A DNA stretch of 23,063 nucleotides, from positions 1-23,063 of the forward strand of contig JANWJO010000094.1 in NCBI GenBank assembly GCA_025449435.1, written 5' to 3'. Below, in pieces: positions 7,090 to 14,538 of this stretch. Position numbers and translations under genes: made by a program. The DNA comes from Chloroflexota bacterium. GTDB lineage: Bacteria; Chloroflexota; UBA4733. The notes under the pieces are model-generated. The model saw nothing but the letters and a program-made list of their open reading frames with translations, was not told the origin of the DNA and searched no databases. Positions within the stretch are counted from its first letter, which is position 1. Each line of letters opens with the position of its first letter.

Positions 7090-10000
7090 TGAGCCTGTCC
7101 TTCATCCAGCCGCTCGCCCTCCTCCTGTTCCCAGTGCTGGCAGCGCTGGTGTACCTTATCGCTCGGGCCAGCCGCACGTATCTCGCACCGAGCCGGCGCC
7201 GGCTATCGCTTATCGTGCGCTTGATGCTCACTGGCTTGCTGTGCCTTGGTTTGGCGCAACCGCTCTTGTCGATCAGCCAAAATTCGATCAACGTGGTGTT
7301 TTTGGTCGATGCTTCTGACAGTGTCGGGCCGGTAGTTGTTGCCCAGGAAACGGACTGGATTCGTAAGTCGCTCGCCAATATGGGGTCGAAGGACCGGGCA
7401 GGCATCGTGGTGTTTGGGGAGAATGCACTCGTCGAGTCGGCTCTCTCCAATACCAAGCAGCTGAGTGACCTTGCCTCGGCGCCTGTGCGCAGTCACACCG
7501 ACCTGGCCGGAGCTATCCGATTGGGCATGGCATTGCTCTCGGGGAGCGGCGGCCGGCGGCTGGTTGTACTCTCGGATGGAAATGAAAATCTTGGCTCGGC
7601 TCTGGATGAAGCACGGGTAGCAGCGCTGTCTGGGGTAGAGATTTCTGTGGTCCCGGTGGTGCAGGCGGCGACACCCACCGTGTTCATCAGTGGTGTCTCC
7701 TCGCCAGCAACACTGCGCACTGGCGAGGAATTTGCCGTTACCATCAATGTTCAGGCGTCTGAGGCTGGTGCGGGCACACTGTATGTCTATTCTGACGGTG
7801 TGTTATCGAGCCAGCAGCCCGTCAGGGTGCAACAAGGTATCAATTCCTTCCGGGTGCCGCATGCCGCGCTCGACCAGGGATTCCACACCTTTACAGCACG
7901 CCTGGAAAGCGCGGTTGACCCCTCGGCAACCAATAAGCAGGGTGCGGCGTTTACCTTTGTGCAAGGAGAGCCTAGCGTTCTGATTGTTGACGGGCAGCCG
8001 GCCGCGGGCGCGAATCTCAAAACTGCGCTGGCCAGTGTCAATATCAAGGCCACCGAGGTCGATGCCGCGGGGATCCCCACCGATCTGGCTGGCCTGCGCG
8101 CTTACGACACGATCATCCTGGTGAACGTACCGGCCGCACAGCTTCCCTCGGCCGAGCTACAAACGCTGCAAATGTTTGTCCGCGACCTCGGCGGTGGATT
8201 GGTGACCATCGGAGGTGACAAAAGTTATGCCGCCGGTCAGTATCTTGGTACGGCACTAGAAGACGTGTTGCCGGTGTCGTCGCTCGTGGCTCCGCGCAAA
8301 AACCTGCCCAGCACAGCGGTCATTTTCATCATCGAAAGTTTGGAAAACAGTTTAGGCGTGGATATTTCCAAAGAGGCGGCGAAGTCGGCCATCGGCTTTC
8401 TGTCGTCCACCGACTATGTTGCGGTCAACGACACTGGCGGCGGTTGGGTGGTTCCCCTCGAGCCGGCGACCAATAAGACGGCCATCAACGCCAGTATTGA
8501 CGCGATGAACCCAAGTGATCCTGCCAGCTATGCGCAGGCGCTAACTGACTCCGATACGGCCCTCAAGGCGAACCCGGCTAAGGTCAAGCACATTGTGCTC
8601 ATCGGTGATGGTGACGCTGCCGACTCGCAGTACCAGAGCGTGCTCCAGCAAATCACCGCCGACGGCATCACCGTGTCGGTCGTCGGCACCAATGTGCAAC
8701 CGAGCGACCTCCACGTTCTCCAGGACATTTCTCAATGGGGCAATGGCCGCTATTACGATGGGAACGACCCGTTCGACATTCCGCAGCTGTTGGCAAAGGA
8801 AACACAACTCGTCGCGCGGCCCGCTATCGTGGAAGGTACGTTCAAGCCAACTGTAACGACATCATCCGAGGTGCTAAAAGGGTTCGACTCCGCTAGCTTC
8901 CCCACGTTGTCGGGCTACGTGGCAACGACAGCCAAACCAACCGCACAGGTCATCCTCTCCTCGACGGAAAACGATCCGCTGCTTGCTGAGTGGCAGTACG
9001 GGCTCGGGCATGTCTTGTCCTGGACCTCCGATTCTGGCGGAGCGTGGGCAACGAGTTGGGCAAGTTGGCCGCAATACCCCACTTTCTGGGCACAAGTCGT
9101 GCGGGAGAGCCTGCCTAGCAATATCGACAGTTCGTTGCAAACCGCAATAACCACGACTGACCAGGGTGCGCACATTGTGGTGGATTCGATCGCGCCTAAC
9201 CAAACCTATCGCAACCTAGCGGCCACACAAGCAACCGTTGTTGACCCCAATGGTTCGCAATCCACCGTTGCGCTGCAGCAAACAGGTCCGGGTCGGTATG
9301 AGGGAACGTTCCCCACGCCGCTCAACGGGGCCTATCTGGTGCAGGTTGCGCAGCGTGATAACACGGGCGCCCTCAATGCTACCCAGCCCACGGGAGACTC
9401 GCTGGACTACTCTCCCGAGTATCGAGATACCGGTACAAACTCCACGCTACTTAACCAGATCGCCGAAGTCACGCACGGAAGCGTGCTGCCCACACCCGAG
9501 CAGGCTTTTGCCCACAATATTGCTGGCGGCAGCGACACGTTTTCCCTGTGGCAATGGTTATTTGGCTTGGGGCTGTTCGTATTCCTGTTCGATGCAGGGG
9601 TACGGCGCTTGCGTTTTGGTGCGCGAGAAATTGCGGGGTTCTATGCGTTGTGGCGAGCGCGTGTGCCCGTTGCTCCCATTCAAGTAACGCTCTCGGAACT
9701 CCGGCAACGCGCCGCCAGTGCGCATGACCAATCAACCTCCAGTGGGCCACCGCGACCTGGCACGACGCCACGCGTGCGCTTGACCACGCGCAGTTCCGCT
9801 GACACGCATGCTGCGCTGCAATCGATAGCCACGAAAGTGCAGCAACAGCGCGAACAGGCAGCGCAGGATTCGGCTGCGGCGGCGATGCCAGCGATCAGCA
9901 CCGCGCGAGCGCCTCACTCCGGCCGCGCCCGGCCAGCCAGCGCCGAGGAAGCCGCTACTGTGCGCGTAGAACAGCCGGCTACTGCACACGAGGGCAGCCG

Positions 10001-10094
10001 GGCCAGGCAGTCGCCTCCACAGTCCGGCGAGGGCCGTGCCCGTTTGTTGGAAGCCAAGCGCCGTGCCCGGGGGCGTACTGAGCAGAAGCCCTAG
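7086..10094 (+). CDS. Large membrane protein with VWA and glutamine-amidotransferase-like domains
   Basis: A 1002-residue protein from the ATG at 7086, which overlaps the previous stop as ATGA; the frame opens upstream at 7017, but that part shadows the batA-like gene. Two N-terminal membrane segments (about 7-27 and 40-60) are followed by a VWA domain with MIDAS DASDS (75-79), a beta-sandwich linker, and a class-I-amidotransferase-like Rossmann domain (about 297-397, SVLIVDGQPAAG to the typical GGGLVTIGGDKSYAAGQYLG). A second VWA-like domain (about 411-577) has IIESLENS where a DxSxS MIDAS would be expected. A C-terminal membrane helix (about 816-838) precedes a roughly 130-residue basic, Ala/Gln/Arg-rich tail. 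No amidotransferase Cys-His-Glu triad is apparent, so that domain probably binds rather than catalyses. Likely a structural member of the MoxR membrane complex. Confidence 0.92.
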   Translation: MMSLSFIQPLALLLFPVLAALVYLIARASRTYLAPSRRRLSLIVRLMLTGLLCLGLAQPLLSISQNSINVVFLVDASDSVGPVVVAQETDWIRKSLANMGSKDRAGIVVFGENALVESALSNTKQLSDLASAPVRSHTDLAGAIRLGMALLSGSGGRRLVVLSDGNENLGSALDEARVAALSGVEISVVPVVQAATPTVFISGVSSPATLRTGEEFAVTINVQASEAGAGTLYVYSDGVLSSQQPVRVQQGINSFRVPHAALDQGFHTFTARLESAVDPSATNKQGAAFTFVQGEPSVLIVDGQPAAGANLKTALASVNIKATEVDAAGIPTDLAGLRAYDTIILVNVPAAQLPSAELQTLQMFVRDLGGGLVTIGGDKSYAAGQYLGTALEDVLPVSSLVAPRKNLPSTAVIFIIESLENSLGVDISKEAAKSAIGFLSSTDYVAVNDTGGGWVVPLEPATNKTAINASIDAMNPSDPASYAQALTDSDTALKANPAKVKHIVLIGDGDAADSQYQSVLQQITADGITVSVVGTNVQPSDLHVLQDISQWGNGRYYDGNDPFDIPQLLAKETQLVARPAIVEGTFKPTVTTSSEVLKGFDSASFPTLSGYVATTAKPTAQVILSSTENDPLLAEWQYGLGHVLSWTSDSGGAWATSWASWPQYPTFWAQVVRESLPSNIDSSLQTAITTTDQGAHIVVDSIAPNQTYRNLAATQATVVDPNGSQSTVALQQTGPGRYEGTFPTPLNGAYLVQVAQRDNTGALNATQPTGDSLDYSPEYRDTGTNSTLLNQIAEVTHGSVLPTPEQAFAHNIAGGSDTFSLWQWLFGLGLFVFLFDAGVRRLRFGAREIAGFYALWRARVPVAPIQVTLSELRQRAASAHDQSTSSGPPRPGTTPRVRLTTRSSADTHAALQSIATKVQQQREQAAQDSAAAAMPAISTARAPHSGRARPASAEEAATVRVEQPATAHEGSRARQSPPQSGEGRARLLEAKRRARGRTEQKP

Positions 10095-10112
10095 CCAGCG
10101 GCTACTGTGCCC

Positions 10113-10118
10113 TATACT
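10113..10118 (+). promoter_or_regulatory. Candidate -10 element (TATACT) upstream of nadE
   Basis: TATACT followed by CC lies 57 bases before the nadE ATG, in the 80-base gap after the MoxR operon. No good -35 is seen. It belongs to the set of four correctly oriented TATACT hexamers in intergenic DNA of this window and suggests that nadE is transcribed separately from the operon before it. Confidence 0.35.
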
Positions 10119-10174
10119 CCGATGCGGCTACAAGGGTGGCGTGCGCTCTGGTTGGCGGGAAGGGTTGACGCTCA

Positions 10175-12043
10175 ATGCGCTGGCTCCGGATAGGTCTGGC
10201 TCAACTCAATCCAATCGTCGGCAACTTTGGGCACAACGTCGCGCATATGGTGGCGGCGATGGAGCAAGCCCGACGGGCGCAGGTGGACGTGCTGGTGTTT
10301 CCGGAACTCGCGGTGTGTGGCTATCCGCCGGAGGATCTGCTCCTGCGGCCGAGCTTCATTCGTGCCAACCTGAACGCCCTGGAAACGCTGGCAAGCCAAG
10401 TACACGATCTCTGGGTGATTGCCGGCTTTGTTGACCTGCAGATCGACTTGTACAACGCTGCCGCGCTCATCGGCAACGGCAAGGTGGCCGGGATCTACCA
10501 CAAACGGTACCTACCCAACTATGGCGTGTTCGACGAAGATCGCTACTTCCGAGCCGGTTCGACCTGCCCTTTATTTGTGTTCGACAACGTACGCCTTGGT
10601 ATCACCATTTGCGAGGATGTATGGTATCCCGGTGGACCAGCCCAGTGGCTGGCGACGGCAGGGGCCGATGTCGTCATCAACCTGTCGGCATCTCCCTACC
10701 ACGCCACCAAGGGACGTCAGCGTGAACGCATGCTGGCGACCAGGGCACAAGACAACGGCGTGTGGTTCGCCTATGCCAACTGCGTCGGCGGCCAGGATGA
10801 GCTTGTCTTTGACGGGCAAAGTCTAGTGATCGATCCATCTGGAGCAACCGTTGCTTCTGGTCAGCCGTTCATGGAAGAGCTCGTGGTGGCCGGCATTGAC
10901 CTCGACGCTGTGCTGGAAACCAAACTACACGATCCGCGCCTGCGCAAGATCGGAGTGGAACTCACTTCCGGGCCGGAGGCGGTGCGCGTTCGGCACATCG
11001 CGGACGATATCCCCAGCGTCCAGCAAGTCCGCATCGGCGGACAACTCGCCAGTCCCATTCGCCGTCTACCGCCGCCGCCGGCTGGTTCGCCCATCTTCCT
11101 CGGTCAGGACGCCAGCAACGCCTGTTGGCGGACGCTAGTTAAACGCGCACAGGGGCCGGACACCATGGGCGGCACGCCATCCTCGCCGTCGAGTGTGGCC
11201 GAGGTATACGCGGCTCTCGTCCTTGGTACTCGTGACTATGTACGCAAGAACACCGACAGCGACGTGGTGATCGGACTCTCCGGTGGCATCGACTCTAGTC
11301 TGGTGTGCGCTATCGCGGTCGACGCCCTGGGCTCTAAACGGGTACACGGCGTGTCGATGCCAGGTCAGTACAACCAGAGTGCGAGTGAGGAAGATGCCCG
11401 GCAACTCGCAGCGGCGCTCAACATCGACTTCCGAGTGATCCCCATTCAAACAATCGTTGACGCCTACGTGCTGGCGCTCGCGCCAAGCTTTGCGGGTACT
11501 ATGATCAATGTGGCAGAGGAGAATTTACAGGCCCGTACACGCGGCTCGCTGTGGATGGCACTTACGAACAAGTTCAACTGGCTGGCACTCACTGCTGGAA
11601 ACAAGAGCGAGATGGCCACCGGATACGCCACGCTGTATGGCGATATGGCGGGCGGGCTGGCTGTTTTGAAGGACGTTCCCAAAACGCTCGTGTATCAACT
11701 CGCAGCGTACCGGAACAGTGTGTTCACGGACCCGGTCATTCCCGATCGCGTGTTCCAAAAAGCGCCATCGGCAGAATTACGGCCGGATCAAAGGGACTCC
11801 GACTCGTTGCCGCCCTATGACGTGCTGGACCCGATCCTGGCCGCGTATGTGGAACACGATTGGGAAGTCGAGCAGATCGTGGCTGCCGGTTTCGACGAAC
11901 ATACCGTGCGGCGAGTGATGGGTCTGGTAGATAGGGCGGAGTATAAGCGCCGGCAAGCGCCACCCGGCATCAAGATCACGCCGCGAGCGTTTGGCCGCGA
12001 CCGGCGCTGGCCCATCACGCACGCGTTTCGAGAGTCGCCTTGA
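10175..12043 (+). CDS. nadE: Glutamine-dependent NAD+ synthetase
   Basis: A 622-residue two-domain enzyme of the long, glutamine-using type. It amidates deamido-NAD (nicotinate adenine dinucleotide) to NAD+ using ATP and ammonia released from glutamine, the last step of NAD synthesis in the cytoplasm. The N-terminal nitrilase-type glutaminase has the triad E44 (VFPELAVCGY), K110 (YHKRYLPNYG) and C146 (TICEDVWYPGG). The C-terminal synthetase has the PP-loop SGGIDSS (369-375) and family motifs TAGNKSEMATGY and LPPYDVLD, ending in ITPRAFGRDRRWPIT. The ATG at 10175 is preceded by GGGAAGGG about 6 bases upstream. A linker of about 30 residues (310-340) rich in Gly/Ser/Pro between the domains seems longer than usual. 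Its stop overlaps the next gene's TTG. Confidence 0.97.
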   Translation: MRWLRIGLAQLNPIVGNFGHNVAHMVAAMEQARRAQVDVLVFPELAVCGYPPEDLLLRPSFIRANLNALETLASQVHDLWVIAGFVDLQIDLYNAAALIGNGKVAGIYHKRYLPNYGVFDEDRYFRAGSTCPLFVFDNVRLGITICEDVWYPGGPAQWLATAGADVVINLSASPYHATKGRQRERMLATRAQDNGVWFAYANCVGGQDELVFDGQSLVIDPSGATVASGQPFMEELVVAGIDLDAVLETKLHDPRLRKIGVELTSGPEAVRVRHIADDIPSVQQVRIGGQLASPIRRLPPPPAGSPIFLGQDASNACWRTLVKRAQGPDTMGGTPSSPSSVAEVYAALVLGTRDYVRKNTDSDVVIGLSGGIDSSLVCAIAVDALGSKRVHGVSMPGQYNQSASEEDARQLAAALNIDFRVIPIQTIVDAYVLALAPSFAGTMINVAEENLQARTRGSLWMALTNKFNWLALTAGNKSEMATGYATLYGDMAGGLAVLKDVPKTLVYQLAAYRNSVFTDPVIPDRVFQKAPSAELRPDQRDSDSLPPYDVLDPILAAYVEHDWEVEQIVAAGFDEHTVRRVMGLVDRAEYKRRQAPPGIKITPRAFGRDRRWPITHAFRESP

Positions 12044-12651
12044 GCCAGCCAGCGCAGCCGCGGGCGCCGGCATTCGCGCCCATGACGACCTTTCTCGAAG
12101 ACCTCGGTAGGCGGACGGGTCCACCCGACCGGATCGTCCGGCTCATCATCTTGTATAAGTCAATCAGCGCCTTTTTCCTCCTGGTCGCCGCGCTGGTCCT
12201 GTTTGGCATCCTGGCGAATCCAGATCTCGGCCGCTCCATTCGGGACGCCATGATCGATCTCAGTGAACGCACCGACCTCATGCTCATCCGTCGCATGTTT
12301 AGCACTGTCGGCCTACTGTCAGATCGCAGCGCCCGCACGCTCGGCATCATTTCGTTCTTCTATGCGTGCCTTGAGGCCACGGAAGCAATCGGCCTTGCGC
12401 GCAGCCGGCGCTGGGCCGAGTATCTCGTTGTGCTCGCAACGGGCTTTTTCTTGCCCTACGAGCTGCTGGACGTGATCCGTCATCCAACGACGAGCATCAT
12501 GCTCGCGTTCGTAGGCAATGTCGTGATACTGATCTACATCATCCACGCCAAGCGGCTCTTTCGTGGTGAGGCTCGCTACCTGCATATGGCCCCTGCAATC
12601 GAGCATGAGGCCGATCGCCCCCAAGTGCGGACGTCACCCGCACCGGAATAA
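12040..12651 (+). CDS. DUF2127 membrane protein
   Basis: A 203-residue frame with a TTG start overlapping the nadE stop (TTGA); an ATG at 12082 (MTTFLEDLGRR) is a reasonable alternative start. Four hydrophobic segments are visible, and the stretch WAEYLVVLATGFFLPYELL followed by DVIRHPTTS and a last helix (IMLAFVGNVVILIYIIHAKR) is characteristic of DUF2127, a family of predicted membrane proteins of unknown function. The N-terminal ~35 residues and the C-terminal tail are hydrophilic. Overlap with nadE suggests co-transcription and translational coupling, but DUF2127 genes have no established link to NAD metabolism, so the pairing may be only positional. Confidence 0.88.
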   Translation: MSQPAQPRAPAFAPMTTFLEDLGRRTGPPDRIVRLIILYKSISAFFLLVAALVLFGILANPDLGRSIRDAMIDLSERTDLMLIRRMFSTVGLLSDRSARTLGIISFFYACLEATEAIGLARSRRWAEYLVVLATGFFLPYELLDVIRHPTTSIMLAFVGNVVILIYIIHAKRLFRGEARYLHMAPAIEHEADRPQVRTSPAPE

Positions 12652-12726
12652 TCGAGTAGTCAACACCGATCGAAAGCCGTCTTATTCCTCGATAGCCGCC
12701 TGCATAGCATGAACGGAGCGGAGCAC

Positions 12727-13104
12727 ATGCCCGGCAAGCCCTCCAAAGTCATAGATACGTTCGTTAATCCGCACGCCTACCGCCCGTATACCATCCACCA
12801 CTTGTGCCCGGAGTACACCGCCCTCTGCCCGATCACCGGCCAGCCCGACTTCGGCACTATTCACATTCGCTATGTTCCTGGGCCGCGCTGCGTCGAGCTC
12901 AAGTCGCTTAAACAATATCTGTGGTCGTTTCGCGACGAGGGGCACTTCTTCGAGGATGTGTGCAACGTGATCCTGAACGACTTAGTGCGTGTGCTCGATC
13001 CCGTGCGTTGCGAAGTCACTGGGGAGTTTAATGTGCGCGGCGGCATCACGACTACCGTGACCGTCCTTTACGAAGGCAGCGCAACGAAAACTACACCTGC
13101 ATAA
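12727..13104 (+). CDS. queF: NADPH-dependent 7-cyano-7-deazaguanine reductase (preQ0 to preQ1)
   Basis: A unimodular (short) QueF of 125 residues. It reduces the nitrile of preQ0 to the amine preQ1 with NADPH in the queuosine tRNA modification pathway, in the cytoplasm. Visible family signatures: the catalytic cysteine in [14 protein letters not shown] (C34 counted from this start, with D41), and the QueF motif [20 protein letters not shown], which carries the substrate-binding Glu and the NADPH-contacting residues. I chose the ATG at 12727 because two GGAG copies (12715-12723) lie just upstream; an in-frame ATG at 12709 would add six residues but lacks a ribosome binding site. No other queuosine genes are nearby, and I see no preQ1 riboswitch in the short gap upstream. 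Confidence 0.95.
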   Translation: MPGKPSKVIDTFVNPHAYRPYTIHHLCPEYTALCPITGQPDFGTIHIRYVPGPRCVELKSLKQYLWSFRDEGHFFEDVCNVILNDLVRVLDPVRCEVTGEFNVRGGITTTVTVLYEGSATKTTPA

Positions 13105-13111
13105 GCAACAC

Positions 13112-13687
13112 GTGGCGCATCACAGCGTCCGCACTTTGCAGCCGTCATTCAGCCGGATGGATCGATTCATGGACATGTTGGACCGCTTCGTTGGCCACGA
13201 CATCGCGACCACGCGCGAGTTGCTGGTGTTGAGCAACGGACTCACCGACGCTCAACTCGACCATCCACTGGGCCTCGATTTCGGACGGCTGCGCATCTCG
13301 CTCCTTCACCTGGTGGAAGTGATGGAACAATGGACGGACCTCATGCTGGGAACGAAGATCCGCTTCTTGGCGATGCCTACGAACTCGGCTCCATCGGTGG
13401 CCGAGTTGCTCCAACGTTTTGACACCGTGGCAGCCGACTTCTCGTCACTCGCTCGTCGCGCACAAGCGCACGGACACCTGGAAGCCACCTTCGTCGACTG
13501 GGATGAGCAGCCACCGCGCCACCGGACCATCGGCGCAGGCATTGGGCACGTGATCACGCATAACGGGAGCCATCGCGCGCATATCGCCGCTATGCTCACA
13601 CAATTGGGTGTCGCCGATGTGCCAGAGGGCGACCTGTTGGGCTGGGAGCGGAAGCTACGCGGTGGCTGGCAGCCTGCCACTCATTAA
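13112..13687 (+). CDS. DinB-superfamily protein (putative metal-dependent four-helix bundle)
   Basis: A 191-residue protein with the DinB/YfiT-like four-helix-bundle pattern. The metal-binding histidines are in place: H66 in ISLLHLVEVMEQW, and H150 and H154 in GHVITHNGSHRAHI. Members include thiol transferases and damage-inducible proteins of unknown activity; nothing here fixes the substrate. It starts 7 bases after queF stops, so it is probably in the same transcript. The GTG at 13112 gives the longest form; an ATG at 13157 (MDRFMDMLDRF), where the recognisable domain begins, is an equally plausible start, since neither has a strong ribosome binding site. Cytoplasmic. Confidence 0.88.
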   Translation: MAHHSVRTLQPSFSRMDRFMDMLDRFVGHDIATTRELLVLSNGLTDAQLDHPLGLDFGRLRISLLHLVEVMEQWTDLMLGTKIRFLAMPTNSAPSVAELLQRFDTVAADFSSLARRAQAHGHLEATFVDWDEQPPRHRTIGAGIGHVITHNGSHRAHIAAMLTQLGVADVPEGDLLGWERKLRGGWQPATH

Positions 13688-13716
13688 TGGGCGAGCACAC
13701 AAGGAAGCACTCTAGT

Positions 13717-13735
13717 CGGCCTGTCACCGCGGCCG
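13717..13735. terminator. Weak hairpin between convergent genes
   Basis: CGGCC (13717-13721) and GGCCG (13731-13735) form a 5-bp GC stem with a 9-base loop in the 55-base gap between the convergent DinB and response-regulator genes. There is no proper U-run on either side (only GTTTC on the plus strand). Placed by position more than by strength. Confidence 0.2.
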
Positions 13736-13742
13736 GTTTCAC

Positions 13743-14519
13743 CTAACTGGTCGGTACGCCTATCTCTGGCGAGAACGTCAGCTCTCGTTCTGTAAAGCTT
13801 GAACTCGATGTACGATCCAGCTTGCGCAAATAATAGCCAGCACCAGGCTCACTCAAGATGAGTGTGGGATGTGCTGGGTCTGCTTCAATCTTCTGTCGCA
13901 AGTAGCGAATGTATACCCACAGATATTCGGTCTCGTCGCGATACTCCGTGCCCCACACTTCTTGGAGCAGATCCTCGTGCATCATCACCTTGTCAGAATT
14001 GTTGGCGAGACACGTCAGGAGTTTGTACTCCGTCGGCGAAAGGCGCACATCTTTGCCATCAACCGTGACGCGGTGACGGACAAAGTCCATGCGGAGCCCG
14101 CCCGATTCGAATAAGGGCTTGGTCTTAGCTTCTGGCAATGCATTCACCTGATGACGCCGGAGTACGGCCTTCATACGAGCCACAAGTTCGGCCGGGTCAA
14201 ACGGTTTCTTGATGTAGTCGTCAGCGCCAACCTCGAAGCCGCGCAAGATATCTTGGCGCTCGACTTTCGCAGTCAGCATGACGATAGGAATCTGGGAGAA
14301 CTCGCGTATCCGCTTGCAGACGTCGAACCCATCCACCAGAGGCAAACGAATATCGAGTAACACGAGGTCGGGATCCTCAGCGCTCACCATCTCGATTGCT
14401 TGAGCTCCGTTGGCTGCCGCGACCACGTTGTAACCAGCGCGTTCGAGGTTTGCGCGAATCATGCGCGCGATACGCTGTTCGTCCTCAACCACCAGGATGG
14501 TGGTCTTAGCCTGTAGCAC
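13743..14519 (-). CDS. OmpR/PhoB-type response regulator
   Basis: A 258-residue regulator. The receiver domain (about 6-120) has the acidic pair E12/D13, phospho-acceptor D56 (LVLLDIRLP), T83 and K105 (YIKKPFD). The winged-helix DNA-binding domain (about 138-232) shows the usual LSPTEYKLLTCLANN, the recognition region TEYLWVYIRYLRQKIE, and the wing ending GAGYYLRK. A Ser/Thr-rich C-terminal tail of about 25 residues extends past the domain. It starts at GTG 14519, 19 bases after the sensor kinase stop, and surely shares its transcript; phosphate should flow from H538 of the kinase to D56. Targets unknown; the dyads near the kinase start (16790-16824, 16867-16884) would be natural places for autoregulation. 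Confidence 0.95.
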   Translation of the reverse strand: MLQAKTTILVVEDEQRIARMIRANLERAGYNVVAAANGAQAIEMVSAEDPDLVLLDIRLPLVDGFDVCKRIREFSQIPIVMLTAKVERQDILRGFEVGADDYIKKPFDPAELVARMKAVLRRHQVNALPEAKTKPLFESGGLRMDFVRHRVTVDGKDVRLSPTEYKLLTCLANNSDKVMMHEDLLQEVWGTEYRDETEYLWVYIRYLRQKIEADPAHPTLILSEPGAGYYLRKLDRTSSSSFTERELTFSPEIGVPTS

Positions 14520-14538
14520 GTGCTCTAACCATTCCGTC

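Noticed and set aside
1543..10094. Classic Bat aerotolerance operon
   Set aside because: BatB, BatC and BatD are not recognisable; only MoxR, DUF58 and BatA-like parts are shared.
12652..12726. preQ1 riboswitch before queF
   Set aside because: The gap is short and lacks the conserved preQ1-I pseudoknot sequence and the A-rich tail.
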